The notes beneath the pieces were generated by a model. The model was not told the DNA's origin. It ran no database searches and saw only the letters and a program-made list of their open reading frames with translations. The position numbers and the translations under genes are program-made. A stretch of DNA of 60,196 nt, from contig JAFTXX010000037.1 in the NCBI GenBank assembly GCA_017461475.1, positions 1 to 60,196 on the forward strand, written 5' to 3'. Of the stretch, positions 1 to 9,845 are shown piece by piece. The DNA is from Clostridia bacterium. GTDB lineage: Bacteria > Bacillota > Clostridia > Oscillospirales > CAG-272. Positions within the stretch are counted from its first letter, which is position 1; every line of letters starts with the position of its first letter.

Positions 1-274
1 GTATCTCACGATTTGAAGACACCACTGACCTCTATTATCAACTATGCGGATTTGATCTGTGAGGAGAAGTCGGATAATCCTAAGATTGCGGAATATTCGG
101 AGGTGCTGTTGCGTCAGTCTAAACGGATGAAAAAGCTGCTCGAGGATTTAATGGATGCTGCAAAGGCCACAACAGGCAATCTGGAGGTTAATATGGAGCC
201 CTGCGAGGTCGGGGTTTTATTGAGCCAGGCAGTAGGTGAATATGAGCAGAAAATGCAGGAGAAGGATTTGCAGA

Positions 275-416
<142 letters not shown>

Positions 417-647
417 GTTGTATTTAAAGCACAACCGATGTTGTACATTCAAATCTTCATCTAGAAGTTTGTATCTCTACTCAAGCAATCGCTTGCTTTT
501 TCGCATAAGTTTTTTTACTTGGTTTCTCTAAAGAATTGTTCGAGATCTCTACACTACTTTGTTCGTGTTTTCTTTCTCTTTGTTGTTCAATTTTCAATGA
601 CCGAATCTTTCGTCAGCCTCTCGGGTGCTCCCCGCGGCGACTTTGTT
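417..647 (-). other. 16S rRNA operon leader
   Basis: This stretch lies between the rRNA promoter and the mature 16S 5' end and has no plausible gene. It contains TGAAAATTGAACAAC (minus strand, near 585-600), a sequence common in Clostridia rRNA leaders and spacers as part of the boxA/antitermination and RNase III processing region. Short open frames here are chance. Confidence 0.6.
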
Positions 648-676
648 AGTATACACCACAACGCGAGTTTTGTCAA
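648..676 (-). promoter_or_regulatory. Strong sigma-A promoter of the rRNA operon
   Basis: On the minus strand there is a -35 TTGACA (671-676), a 17 bp spacer and a -10 TATACT (648-653). Predicted initiation is near 641, about 225 nt before mature 16S. The near-consensus boxes and position fit an rRNA promoter. The GC-rich sequence just after the start resembles a stringent discriminator. Confidence 0.8.
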
Positions 677-780
677 CACTTTTTTCAAAAAAATTCGCAT
701 TTTTTTTGCTTTTTGCGCTTTTGTACAAAAAGACGCCCAAAAAATCGGACGCCCTTGTCAAAATGCTCAGTATATATCGG

Positions 781-1950
781 TTATTTCAGCAGTCCAATAC
801 TTTCAAGCATGGATTCTACTGTTTTTGACTCTCCATCTGCCACAGCTTCGCTGGTGTTAAGTTCATTAACCACTTTGTTGCGCTTTTCTTTTTTAAGCAA
901 GCCCAAGCAACGTTTAATAGTATAAATAGGATACTGAAGCACGGTAATATTCGGATTCCCGCATACACGTCTTAGTTCGCTGAGCGGCAGGAAGATTCTT
1001 GATAAAATAAATCCAACTTTTCCGCCGGCTTTTGTCTGCTTCACTGCTATACGGTTAGCATAGTTACCGTATACGCCTCCCGTCAAAATAAACTTCTGCA
1101 AATTCAGCGTCATCTCGTTATGAGCTGCTCCGTCGAACCACACCTCCTGAAGCTCCAACATTTTTTCATAGAACTTATCAAGGCCACATGATTTACATAG
1201 CTTATAGACTGCGTTTTTATCATAACCCAGAATCTTTTCAAACAAATACAAATCGATTAATGGCTTTATGCCGCAGCCACCGATAGCAAAATGTTTTGCC
1301 ATATGTACAATATGATAATATATGAAATAATCTTCGTTCAATTCATATTCATATCGCTTTGATTCTTTAACGTGCGTGTTATCCCAAGGGGTTGAAAGCT
1401 GTTCGAATACTTTAAAATCCGATTCATTCAAATCAAAATGCAACTCCAGACAAACTTTGTTTGAGGAAAAGAAAGTTACATCGTGAGTAGAAACTTTACC
1501 GCCGCTGTAATGCAATTTGCTCGTCAACAAACTGCTCGCCTTTTCAATATTCTCCTTCTTTACAAGAATATCAATGTCGCATCTCGTTCTCATCCAAGGT
1601 TCCGGGTAGTAATCCATTATTACAGAACCTTTAAGCGGAACAAACTCAATTTCGTTCTCTTCAAAAAGCTCGCGGATTCTATCAAACTCATACTTTTGCA
1701 TTTCATGTCTGTAAAATGCGCTAAGCTGCTGAGATTGAAACTGTTGATAATACTGATCATACTCAAAACAGTTACCGCTCTTGGCAAGTGCATCCGAAAT
1801 CAAATGTGCAATATCATGTTTTTTTGACAGTTTATAAAGATCCGGCAAACCTGCGGGGGTGATTTCGCTTTTGATCTCATCCGGAATTTCTTTCCCAAAC
1901 ACCTCAAATGACAGAAGCGAAAACATTATATCTATTATTGCGCTGCTCAA
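781..1950 (-). CDS. Nucleotidyltransferase-fold protein (NTP_transf_5-like)
   Basis: A 389-residue protein and the last gene of the polysaccharide operon. The central part reads FVPLKGSVIMDYYPEPWMRTRCDIDILV: the LKG...DxDxLV pattern of the NTP_transf_5 group of minimal nucleotidyltransferases, with the metal-binding Asp pair in CDIDIL. Such proteins are frequent at the ends of capsule and exopolysaccharide clusters, but their substrates are mostly unknown. I chose a TTG start at 1950, because AGAGAGG lies 8 nt before it and it avoids overlapping the upstream dehydrogenase gene. The longer frame to 2046 would overlap that gene by 77 nt. An activity on sugar or lipid intermediates is inference. 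Confidence 0.7.
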   Translation of the reverse strand: MSSAIIDIMFSLLSFEVFGKEIPDEIKSEITPAGLPDLYKLSKKHDIAHLISDALAKSGNCFEYDQYYQQFQSQQLSAFYRHEMQKYEFDRIRELFEENEIEFVPLKGSVIMDYYPEPWMRTRCDIDILVKKENIEKASSLLTSKLHYSGGKVSTHDVTFFSSNKVCLELHFDLNESDFKVFEQLSTPWDNTHVKESKRYEYELNEDYFIYYHIVHMAKHFAIGGCGIKPLIDLYLFEKILGYDKNAVYKLCKSCGLDKFYEKMLELQEVWFDGAAHNEMTLNLQKFILTGGVYGNYANRIAVKQTKAGGKVGFILSRIFLPLSELRRVCGNPNITVLQYPIYTIKRCLGLLKKEKRNKVVNELNTSEAVADGESKTVESMLESIGLLK

Positions 1951-1969
1951 AATATCAACCTCTCTGTCA

Positions 1970-3202
1970 TCAATCTCTTCTAAACAAATCTCTTGTGTAC
2001 ACCTTGTCTCGGGCATCGTCAAGGCAGGTATCGTATCTGTTGGCAATTATCGAATCGGACATCTTTTTAAACTTTTCCAAGTCATTTACCACTTCACTGC
2101 CGAAAAAGGTTGTGCCATTCTCGAGAGTAGGCTCATAGATGATAACCGTAGCACCTTTTGCTTTTATTCTCTTCATTATACCTTGGATGCTGCTCTGGCG
2201 GAAATTATCGCTGTTGGCTTTCATCGTAAGTCTGTAAACACCGATAACTACCTTTTGTTCTTTTTCAGCATCCCAAGCGCTGTTTGCAGTATAGTAGCCT
2301 GCTTTTTCGAGAACTCTGTCCGCTATAAAATCTTTTCTTGTGCGATTTGATTCAACTATAGCTTCAATAAGGTTCTCCGGCACATCCGCATAGTTGGCAA
2401 GCAACTGCTTTGTATCCTTTGGCAAGCAATACCCGCCGTATCCAAAAGAAGGATTGTTGTAATGCGCCCCTATTCTCGGATCAAGACAAACACCGTCGAT
2501 GATCTGCTTTGTGTTAAGCCCTTTCATCTCAGCGTATGTATCAAGCTCGTTAAAATACGACACACGCAGTGCAAGATATGTATTGGCAAAAAGCTTGACC
2601 GCCTCTGCCTCGTTAAAGCCCATAAACAAGGTGTCTATATCTTCTTTTAAGGCACCTTTCTGCAAGAGCTCGGCAAAAACATGTGCAGCTTTGACAAGTC
2701 TTTCGTCATCCATGTCAGTTCCGACGATTATTCTTGACGGATAAAGATTATCATAAAGAGCCTTGCTCTCCCGCAAAAACTCGGGACTAAACAGTATGTT
2801 TTTGCTACCTGTCTTTTTGCGGATTTCTGCGGTAAAGCCTACAGGAATCGTAGACTTTATCACCATAATAGCATTGGGATTACATTTTATAACAAGGTCT
2901 ATGACCGACTCAACGGCAGATGTGTCAAAAAAGTTCTTCTTGCTGTCGTAGTTAGTCGGTGCGGCGATTACAATAAACTCCGCGTCCTTATAAGCACTCA
3001 CAGCGTCAAGAGTTGCGGTGAGATTCAATTTCTTTTCTGCAAAATATTTTTCTATATAGTCGTCCTGAATTGGAGAAATGCGATTGTTGATTTTCTCAAC
3101 CTTTTCGGGAATGATGTCGACTGCCGCAACTTCATTATGCTGTGCCAAAAGGGTTGCTATTGACAGGCCAACATAGCCTGTTCCTGCTACAGCTATTTTC
3201 AT
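1970..3202 (-). CDS. ugd: UDP-glucose 6-dehydrogenase
   Basis: Oxidises UDP-glucose twice with NAD+ to UDP-glucuronate, the donor for acidic surface sugars. The 410-residue protein starts [14 protein letters not shown], a Rossmann motif with GxGYVG at 7-12. It contains the family stretch STIPVG (117-122) and the catalytic Cys259 in [11 protein letters not shown]. Start 3202 has AAGGGAG 7 nt upstream; the longer frame adds 41 non-family residues. The gene sits directly after a UDP-glucuronate epimerase gene, so the two probably supply UDP-GlcA and UDP-GalA to the same polymer. Confidence 0.92.
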   Translation of the reverse strand: MKIAVAGTGYVGLSIATLLAQHNEVAAVDIIPEKVEKINNRISPIQDDYIEKYFAEKKLNLTATLDAVSAYKDAEFIVIAAPTNYDSKKNFFDTSAVESVIDLVIKCNPNAIMVIKSTIPVGFTAEIRKKTGSKNILFSPEFLRESKALYDNLYPSRIIVGTDMDDERLVKAAHVFAELLQKGALKEDIDTLFMGFNEAEAVKLFANTYLALRVSYFNELDTYAEMKGLNTKQIIDGVCLDPRIGAHYNNPSFGYGGYCLPKDTKQLLANYADVPENLIEAIVESNRTRKDFIADRVLEKAGYYTANSAWDAEKEQKVVIGVYRLTMKANSDNFRQSSIQGIMKRIKAKGATVIIYEPTLENGTTFFGSEVVNDLEKFKKMSDSIIANRYDTCLDDARDKVYTRDLFRRD

Positions 3203-3215
3203 TTTTTCGCTCCCT

Positions 3216-4262
3216 TTATACTTTATAAAATTCTTTGTACCATTTTGCAAAGCGGCGAAGACCTTCTCTGAGACTTGTCGAAGGCTTAAATCCGAAATCT
3301 TCTTCAAGCGAAGCGGTGTCCGCATAAGTCACCGGAACATCTCCCGCCTGCATCGGCACAAGTCTCTTGTGTGCATCAAAGTCATAATCGGCAGGTAAAA
3401 CCTCTGCGCGCACCAACTCTTGTTGCAGAATATCAACAAAGTCCAAAAGATTTTCCGGACTGTTGTTGCCGATGTTGTAAACCTTATACGGCGGTATAGG
3501 AAGACCATCTTCTCCCATCTGCTTTTCGGGGGCATGCATCATAACTCGCTTCACGCCCTCAACGATATCATCTACATATGTAAAATCCCGCTTGCAATTT
3601 CCGTAGTTAAATATTTCTATAGTCTCGCCCTTTATAAGCTTATTTGTAAAGCCGAAGTACGCCATATCGGGTCTGCCGGCGGGACCGTAAACGGTAAAGA
3701 AACGAAGCCCTGTAGAAGGAATATTGTAAAGTTTGGAATACGCATGCGCCATAAGCTCGTTGCTCTTTTTAGTCGCCGCATACAGCGATACAGGGTTGTC
3801 CACCTTGTCTTCGGTAGAATACGGTATCTTTTTATTTGAGCCGTAAACACTTGATGAAGACGCATATACTAAATGCTCAACAGGATTATTGCGGCACGCT
3901 TCTAAAATGTTATAAAATCCGATTATATTGCTCTCAATGTACACATCGGGATTTGTAATAGAATAGCGTACACCCGCCTGAGCTGCAAGATTTACTACAA
4001 CATCAAACTTGTATTCGCTAAAGAGAGATTGAATCAGCGTCTTGTCGGCGATATTGCCATTTATGAATATCCATTTCGAATTTTTCTTTTCACTCGCGAG
4101 TTTTTCTATCTCGGAAAGCCTATACTCCTTGATAGAAACATCGTAGTAGTCGTTCATGTTGTCAAGGCCTACGATATCAACATTGGGTTCAGTTTTCAAT
4201 AGTTCAATTACAAGATTCGCACCAATAAATCCGGCAGCGCCGGTGATAAGTATTCTTTTCAT
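3216..4262 (-). CDS. UDP-glucuronate 4-epimerase-like SDR enzyme
   Basis: An extended short-chain dehydrogenase of 348 residues. GAAGFIG at 8-14 binds NAD, and [14 protein letters not shown] holds the catalytic Tyr-xxx-Lys. The segment [17 protein letters not shown] is typical of UDP-glucuronate epimerases rather than GalE. It probably interconverts UDP-glucuronate and UDP-galacturonate. Start 4262 is chosen because GGAG lies 8 nt upstream; in-frame starts further out (to 4289) lack a site and would overlap the FeS gene. It pairs metabolically with ugd, 13 nt downstream. Confidence 0.87.
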   Translation of the reverse strand: MKRILITGAAGFIGANLVIELLKTEPNVDIVGLDNMNDYYDVSIKEYRLSEIEKLASEKKNSKWIFINGNIADKTLIQSLFSEYKFDVVVNLAAQAGVRYSITNPDVYIESNIIGFYNILEACRNNPVEHLVYASSSSVYGSNKKIPYSTEDKVDNPVSLYAATKKSNELMAHAYSKLYNIPSTGLRFFTVYGPAGRPDMAYFGFTNKLIKGETIEIFNYGNCKRDFTYVDDIVEGVKRVMMHAPEKQMGEDGLPIPPYKVYNIGNNSPENLLDFVDILQQELVRAEVLPADYDFDAHKRLVPMQAGDVPVTYADTASLEEDFGFKPSTSLREGLRRFAKWYKEFYKV

Positions 4263-4285
4263 TTTGAACTCCATGTAAAAATCAG

Positions 4286-5449
4286 TCAACGTATTCTAAG
4301 ACGTTTCAGCATTTTTAATACAAAAATTTTGAACTTTAATACCAGTTTATCAAGCAAGGAAACTTTAGTATATTTTTCTATCAATGTATCTATGCTTGAA
4401 TCGCCACTAATTCTACTGAAAAATTCATGGCGGTTCTTACTGGGTTTTGCAGAACGATACACAGAAGGATTATGCCTCAGCGCAATTTGCGAATCTACCG
4501 GTTGGTATCGAATCTGTTCCTTAATAAGTTCAAGCAGCTCTCTGCCCTTTCGGCTGTTGACTAAGACCAAAGAAACTCCACGCTCATCAAACATTTCAGG
4601 TAAAGTCTTTTCTACGCCCCAAAAATCTGCAAGCGTTATGTCGCTATTACGATTTATTGATTTAAAAAAACAATTATGGCAACTTGGTCTTAAAAACAAA
4701 TTGGCCAAGAAGCCTTGAAAAAATATGTCTTTTGTGTGATTTTGCTCATAGCAGGTACCATTAGCAAAATCAAATAAAACAGAATAGTCTTTCCACCCAA
4801 GTTTTTTGTGTCTGAAAGATACTCTCGACACTTTGGAAGATGCCTTTTTTTCACGATATGATACATACTTGTCCCATACCAACGGCGAAGGAGTGCCGTG
4901 GCAAATAACGTCTTGTGTATACAATCTCTCATAAGGCTTTTTTAAATAATGCAGTAAACCATCTATCTGACAAGGGGTTCCGGTAAAAAGAACATATCTG
5001 TCCTCCTTCAAAAACTTTTCAGCGTCTCTATATGCCGTTCCAATGTCGCTTTGTACATATTTAGAACCACGCAACTTTTGCAAATCGTCAACATTTTCTA
5101 CACAAATATGCCTTACCACAAAACTGTCATCAAAAGCAGCTCCAAAAACAACTCCGCGTAATTTCAAGATCTGCACGGCAAGCAACGTAAAAACTCCACC
5201 TGAACTTGACTGCGAAAGTACATTTTCATCATTGTTAACACAAGCGTACGCTTCGAACTCATTTGTAGAAATCAACGGATTGGTAGATTGACAAGCCTTT
5301 TCACACACTCCGCAATCAACGCACTTCTCTTTGTAGATTTGCGGATATAAAAAACCCTCGGTGTCCGATGTCATTGTTATACAATTTACCGGACATGAGT
5401 TTGCACAAGCACTGCAACCGCTGCAATTAGCCTTCGTTATATGTAACAT
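4286..5449 (-). CDS. FeS protein of the FrhB/FdhB (F420 hydrogenase beta subunit) family
   Basis: 387 residues. The N-terminus carries two [4Fe-4S] ferredoxin motifs, CSGCSACANSCP (9-20) and CVDCGVCEKACQ (about 43-54). A coenzyme F420 hydrogenase/dehydrogenase beta-subunit domain follows (SSSGGVFT, FTGTPCQIDGL, DVICHGTPSPLVW). In bacterial polysaccharide clusters such proteins are regularly neighbours of pyruvyl transferases, as here, where the start overlaps the end of that gene by 23 nt. The reaction is not established; a redox role in modifying a sugar is plausible but is inference. Genuine F420 use is not implied. Confidence 0.85.
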   Translation of the reverse strand: MLHITKANCSGCSACANSCPVNCITMTSDTEGFLYPQIYKEKCVDCGVCEKACQSTNPLISTNEFEAYACVNNDENVLSQSSSGGVFTLLAVQILKLRGVVFGAAFDDSFVVRHICVENVDDLQKLRGSKYVQSDIGTAYRDAEKFLKEDRYVLFTGTPCQIDGLLHYLKKPYERLYTQDVICHGTPSPLVWDKYVSYREKKASSKVSRVSFRHKKLGWKDYSVLFDFANGTCYEQNHTKDIFFQGFLANLFLRPSCHNCFFKSINRNSDITLADFWGVEKTLPEMFDERGVSLVLVNSRKGRELLELIKEQIRYQPVDSQIALRHNPSVYRSAKPSKNRHEFFSRISGDSSIDTLIEKYTKVSLLDKLVLKFKIFVLKMLKRLRIR

Positions 5450-6494
5450 TTTTCAAGCACCTATCTAAATAGAGTCCTATTCTTTCTCTTTCCTTTTTCA
5501 AAATATCGTTACATACGGTGTAATCAATATCGAACCAATCTATATCGCCTTCTCTGTACAAACGATCACCTGTTTTTAAAACATCAAAAAGATTGTGTAA
5601 TCTTGTCATCTGCGACGGATCCCAATTCAATCTATTGAAAACTACAAACGGCTTATTGTAAATGATTGCAAAGGCGGCGCAATGAAACGAATCTGTAAAA
5701 ACAATTTTTGCATTTTTAATATATGAAATAAATTCCTCAGGTCCGCTCGTGAACGACGAATCACCGACATCATTCATATTTTTAATTACACATTCCTTGG
5801 CTATATCACATATGTTTTTGTTTCTCTCGGCATCGCTACCGCCAAGAAAAAACGTGAGTGCGTAATCATGTCCTATATAGATGTTAGAGATTGCAAGTTT
5901 GTCCCAGTCAGAAACATCCAGACCGAATACGGGATCAAGCAATAACTCAGCGTCTTTACCGGTAATCTCTTTTATTATCTCGACACCCGATTGTTCTCTT
6001 ATTTGCAGATATTCAAGTTCATTAAGGTAACCGGATATTTTTCCCTTATACTCTTCTGAAACTTTGCCTCCAAAGCTTACTCCAAAAGGAATTCTTTTGC
6101 TTTTGTCGATCAAGTTTCCGAAACGATATCCGGGAATACCATAGTCGCTGTTTCCTGACGCCCACAGTTGGTCGCCGCCCAATATCAAATAATCGTAATT
6201 ACCTTCAACATACTTTTTTACATTCGACTTATGCAGAACTTTGATATTCATATACTTCTTATTGAAAGCGATTATTTTTCTTGTCCTTTTAGATGTAATA
6301 GCAGACTTTTTACCAAGGAATCTTCCTAAGAAAAATGCTTTAAAATAAATTTTAAACCATAACTTTTCATCAGACAAACGTATGGACTCACATTCAAATC
6401 CGCGTTCTTGCACCAAAGTTTGAACAGCATAATTCTGCAATCTGTTGCCGTAATTAACTATGCTCTGAATGGTAATGATACCAACTTTTTTCAT
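5427..6494 (-). CDS. Polysaccharide pyruvyl transferase family protein
   Basis: 355 residues with the family pattern: N-terminal MKKVGIITIQSIVNYGNRLQNYAVQ, a glycosyltransferase-like core with YLILGGDQLWASGN, and a C-terminal VFTDSFHCAAFAIIYNKPFVVFNR. This is a CsaB/WcaK-type fold that moves enolpyruvate from PEP onto a sugar to give a ketal-linked pyruvate. It overlaps the downstream FeS/FrhB-like gene, an arrangement that suggests translational coupling. Pyruvylation would add negative charge to the repeat unit, alongside the uronic acids made by Ugd. Confidence 0.87.
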   Translation of the reverse strand: MKKVGIITIQSIVNYGNRLQNYAVQTLVQERGFECESIRLSDEKLWFKIYFKAFFLGRFLGKKSAITSKRTRKIIAFNKKYMNIKVLHKSNVKKYVEGNYDYLILGGDQLWASGNSDYGIPGYRFGNLIDKSKRIPFGVSFGGKVSEEYKGKISGYLNELEYLQIREQSGVEIIKEITGKDAELLLDPVFGLDVSDWDKLAISNIYIGHDYALTFFLGGSDAERNKNICDIAKECVIKNMNDVGDSSFTSGPEEFISYIKNAKIVFTDSFHCAAFAIIYNKPFVVFNRLNWDPSQMTRLHNLFDVLKTGDRLYREGDIDWFDIDYTVCNDILKKERERIGLYLDRCLKNVTYNEG

Positions 6495-6587
6495 GTTATA
6501 TCTCCAATATAATCAGGACTCTAAGTACTTTTATTTCGTTAGAAAAACGCATTACAGCATATGCAATATATAACACAACTTGGTTAT

Positions 6588-8111
6588 TTATTGCTTTTTC
6601 AACGTATTAAAAAATGTGAAAATCATCGATTTCAATTTACTTGGTTTTGTCATCAGCAAAACCGTTGCGGCAGTTGTGAATATCGCAATCGGAATAGCCG
6701 CAATAACTAAATCAAACCAGCTGTCAGGTGCCAACCGACTGCACAGCAAATAGCCGAAACCAACGCTTACAGCGAGTGCAAAAATACTTTTAAACACCGG
6801 GATATAAAATGTGCGCTTTTTCATATCTATGCACTTAGCAGCATGCGGTATTGAGAAAAACAATGTTCTCAAGATTGATGTAGTAACGCTGACACCAGCC
6901 ACCGCCAAAACTCCTAAATCAGTAGTTCTAATCAAAATATAAACAATCAATATGTTTATAAAGCCGGTAGCTACAGTAACAATACTATTCAACTTAAGTT
7001 TGTTAGTAATTGTAAAAACATTCCAAACACACTGAACAACACCTTCTACCGCCAAGTAAATTACAGTAATCGTAGAAAGGATTTGTAAAGCAAAAGAATC
7101 CATATCCGGAACCCACAACGAAAAGAAAGGCTTGCCAAGAACTATCAAGACAGCAATACACAAATTTGACACCCAACTCAATATCAGCATGGATTTCCGC
7201 ATTTCTCGCTCAAGCTGTTTTTTATCATCATTTGCATACGCTATTGTATACGAAGGCGCAAACACTCCGCCTATCGTTCCTATAAAAGGGCTGATGACAT
7301 TAGGAAGCATTTTAGCTACCGATAAAACTCCCATGGCATCGGCACCTATAAACAGATTAGCTACAAGTAAATCAAGTCCGTCTGACAAAACACTTCCAAG
7401 ACGAGTAAACGAACTCCATATGCCTGATTTTATGAGTTCCGTTACTTTGGAAAAGTTAAAATTCTTTCTGCCGATTACAATCTCGGGTATTAACTTTTTT
7501 GTATAATACAAATTTGCCGCAAATGTATATAACGTCATCAGTAACGATGCAATGCCGACATAATAAACATGGGGAGAAAAAATTGCAAACAGGCATACAA
7601 TGATTACTACTTTAATAACATGAGCCTCTATGTTTCGTTTCGCTTCCAAATCCTTGCGATTAGCAGCAAATGTAGCAACACTAAAAGCAGAGCCGATCAA
7701 TGTGACTAAGAAAGCTGCAAATACCAACGAAAACAAGCTCTTGATATCTACAAGTATCGCATCAGAAACATTTACAAAGTTCTCAAGTTTAAATACAAAA
7801 ACTGTACTAATGACAAAAAGAACTATGGCCATTATCAAGTTGGCATAAAATGTAGAGGTAAAATATCGGTTTGCCTCATCATACTTTTTTTGAACAAGAG
7901 AGATAGTAATAAACCGTCCCGCCATTGAGTTAAGAGCTATGGTCAAAATCTGTGCGTAGTTTGTAAAATTATTTGCCAGTGACACGAATCCATACGCATC
8001 GTAACCAACATTATTTACTATGTAAGGAGTGAGTAAAAAACCTATTCCCGCATTAACTACAAATGCTACGATACTGGCAACCATTGATATAGTAAGCCTT
8101 TTATTATTCAT
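6588..8111 (-). CDS. Polysaccharide flippase of the MOP superfamily (Wzx-like)
   Basis: 507 residues, almost entirely hydrophobic, with a dozen or more membrane segments. The N-terminus (RLTISMVASIVAFVVNAGIGFLLTPYIVNNVG) is typical of lipid-linked oligosaccharide flippases. It should move the undecaprenyl-diphosphate-linked repeat unit across the membrane for polymerisation by the EpsG-like enzyme at 11954-13024. It lies in the middle of the glycosyltransferase genes. About 93 bp upstream of the pyruvyl transferase gene are AT-rich and hold no clear site. Confidence 0.88.
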   Translation of the reverse strand: MNNKRLTISMVASIVAFVVNAGIGFLLTPYIVNNVGYDAYGFVSLANNFTNYAQILTIALNSMAGRFITISLVQKKYDEANRYFTSTFYANLIMAIVLFVISTVFVFKLENFVNVSDAILVDIKSLFSLVFAAFLVTLIGSAFSVATFAANRKDLEAKRNIEAHVIKVVIIVCLFAIFSPHVYYVGIASLLMTLYTFAANLYYTKKLIPEIVIGRKNFNFSKVTELIKSGIWSSFTRLGSVLSDGLDLLVANLFIGADAMGVLSVAKMLPNVISPFIGTIGGVFAPSYTIAYANDDKKQLEREMRKSMLILSWVSNLCIAVLIVLGKPFFSLWVPDMDSFALQILSTITVIYLAVEGVVQCVWNVFTITNKLKLNSIVTVATGFINILIVYILIRTTDLGVLAVAGVSVTTSILRTLFFSIPHAAKCIDMKKRTFYIPVFKSIFALAVSVGFGYLLCSRLAPDSWFDLVIAAIPIAIFTTAATVLLMTKPSKLKSMIFTFFNTLKKQ

Positions 8112-8133
8112 GCATTACATTCTCCACAAAAAG

Positions 8134-8775
8134 TCAAATTGAATCTTTATTTAACCATTTTACATAATCAATATAATCCTGATAATAACGCTTACCTAAC
8201 GGATCAGCAAAATTCAAGAGCCTCGCGTCTGTTTTATCGGAAAATCTTTTTGTATAAACACCGCTCTTTATTTCAGGCATTTCTTTGCTTAAAAAAATTA
8301 TTTTATGTTCAAAAGGAAGGCTATCAAAATCAAGTATCTCATCATAAGATAATCCTTCATCACAACAGATAACAAAAATATTATCCCAGTTGATACGCGC
8401 TTTTCTATCTTCCCACTTTTCGTTTGCTTCTTCTGCGGTTTTATAATGTAAAAACCTAATCTCTATATTGTTTAAAAAAGCGACCGGATAATTTGTATTT
8501 CTATCTTCAAATCGCAAAGGCGCTCCCAGATATGTTTTTATATCTTTCATAAACTTTATAAAGTCGCTGGGGGTAAAAAGCAAATTCACAGTAGGAGATC
8601 TAAACTGTAGCCCCAAATCGTGATACATAATACCACCGATACAGTTCTGAGAGAAAATCGTAAAATCGCAATTTTGCAGTTGACTTCGCTCTAACTTGTT
8701 ACGCCACAGTTTTCTTGATATTCTGCCGATCTTATCGCTAAGTTGCATATATGTAGCAGCAAAATAGTTTTTCAT
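8134..8775 (-). CDS. DUF1919 family exopolysaccharide protein
   Basis: 213 residues. FTIFSQNCIGGIMYHDLGLQFRSPTVNLLF, FIKFMKDIKTYL and the late KIIFLSKE match the DUF1919 family, found in capsule and exopolysaccharide loci. It is probably transferase-like but its biochemistry is not known. I chose 8775 because GAGG lies 7 nt upstream and the gene then begins 7 bp after the preceding glycosyltransferase stop. The longer frame to 8844 would overlap that gene. Confidence 0.75.
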   Translation of the reverse strand: MKNYFAATYMQLSDKIGRISRKLWRNKLERSQLQNCDFTIFSQNCIGGIMYHDLGLQFRSPTVNLLFTPSDFIKFMKDIKTYLGAPLRFEDRNTNYPVAFLNNIEIRFLHYKTAEEANEKWEDRKARINWDNIFVICCDEGLSYDEILDFDSLPFEHKIIFLSKEMPEIKSGVYTKRFSDKTDARLLNFADPLGKRYYQDYIDYVKWLNKDSI

Positions 8776-8782
8776 ATAAACC

Positions 8783-9829
8783 TCATACGCTTTTAAGAAC
8801 TGATTCCCACTTTTGTGTAACAGAATTCTCATCAAAGTGCTCAATATCCAATACCGAATTATCTGAGAATTCTTTTTTAAGGCTATCGTTTTCTATAAGC
8901 TCATTGATTTTTTCTGCCATAACTTCTATATCGTATGGTGGTACAAGAAATCCGTTTACGCTGTCTCGAATAATTTCATCGGGGCCTGTTTCTATATCAA
9001 AGCTGACAAGCGGCAATTTCCTTGCCTTAGCCTCAAGCAATACCATAGGCAACCCCTCTTGCAATGATGTCATAACATACATTGCGGCACTCTTATACAC
9101 GCTGTCCATATCGTTACTTCTGCCGCAAAATATTATTTTTTCTTCAAGTCCATAATCGGATATCTTTGCTTTTAGCTTCTCGTACTCTTCCCCCTCGGTT
9201 GCACCGTAAATCTTCCAGTTCCAATCGGGGTGCTTGGCAAATACGATTTTAGCAATATCCGGAATTGTTGTGAAATTCTTTATCTTTCTGATATGCCCTA
9301 CGCTTACTATTGTTTTTGAAGACATATCATACTCAACATCTGCTACCGATTCGATAGGATTATAAATATAGTCGATACGGCTTTTAATTTTAAAATTCTG
9401 TTTAAAATTGTTTAAATCTCTTTTGGTCAAAACTATATATGCGTCTGCAGTTTTGAGTTCTAACTGACGGATTTTTTGGATATAACGACTGCCCTGGGTC
9501 TGAAAATAGTTTGCGTGCTCCCAAACAATATGTTTGCAGCCTGTAAGTCTTGCAGGAATTAAAGAAAATATACCAGCCATTGCTTCGACGGTAATTACAA
9601 CATCAATTTTTTGTTCTTTGAGGAACTTAAAAAAACCGATATTTTTATTAATAATGTTTCCGGATGTCAAGAACTCAAACGATACTTTTTCGCTAAGATA
9701 AAAATAAGGTTGTCTGTCACATGTATTTACAAGAAAAATGTCATTATTGTCGCACAACCCATTAGCAACAAGTGCGGTTGCTCTCTCGGTACCACCGGCG
9801 GTAAAATGACCAATAAAACAAATGCGCAT
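8783..9829 (-). CDS. Glycosyltransferase family 4 (GT-B)
   Basis: 348 residues. The N-terminal acceptor side has FTAGGTERATALVANGL. The C-terminal donor-binding side has IVSVGHIRKIKNF, IYGATEGEEYEKL and the family signature EGLPMVLLEAKARKLPLVSFDIETGPDEII, including the E(x7)E pair. It is a retaining GT-B enzyme of the GlcNAc/GalNAc or hexosyl type; the sugar cannot be told from sequence. GGAG lies 9 nt upstream of the start. Confidence 0.87.
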   Translation of the reverse strand: MRICFIGHFTAGGTERATALVANGLCDNNDIFLVNTCDRQPYFYLSEKVSFEFLTSGNIINKNIGFFKFLKEQKIDVVITVEAMAGIFSLIPARLTGCKHIVWEHANYFQTQGSRYIQKIRQLELKTADAYIVLTKRDLNNFKQNFKIKSRIDYIYNPIESVADVEYDMSSKTIVSVGHIRKIKNFTTIPDIAKIVFAKHPDWNWKIYGATEGEEYEKLKAKISDYGLEEKIIFCGRSNDMDSVYKSAAMYVMTSLQEGLPMVLLEAKARKLPLVSFDIETGPDEIIRDSVNGFLVPPYDIEVMAEKINELIENDSLKKEFSDNSVLDIEHFDENSVTQKWESVLKSV

Positions 9830-9845
9830 AACCGCTTCTCCAATT

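Noticed and set aside
720-780. Terminator of the EPS operon
   Set aside because: GACGCCC occurs as a direct, not an inverted, repeat; no stem was found.
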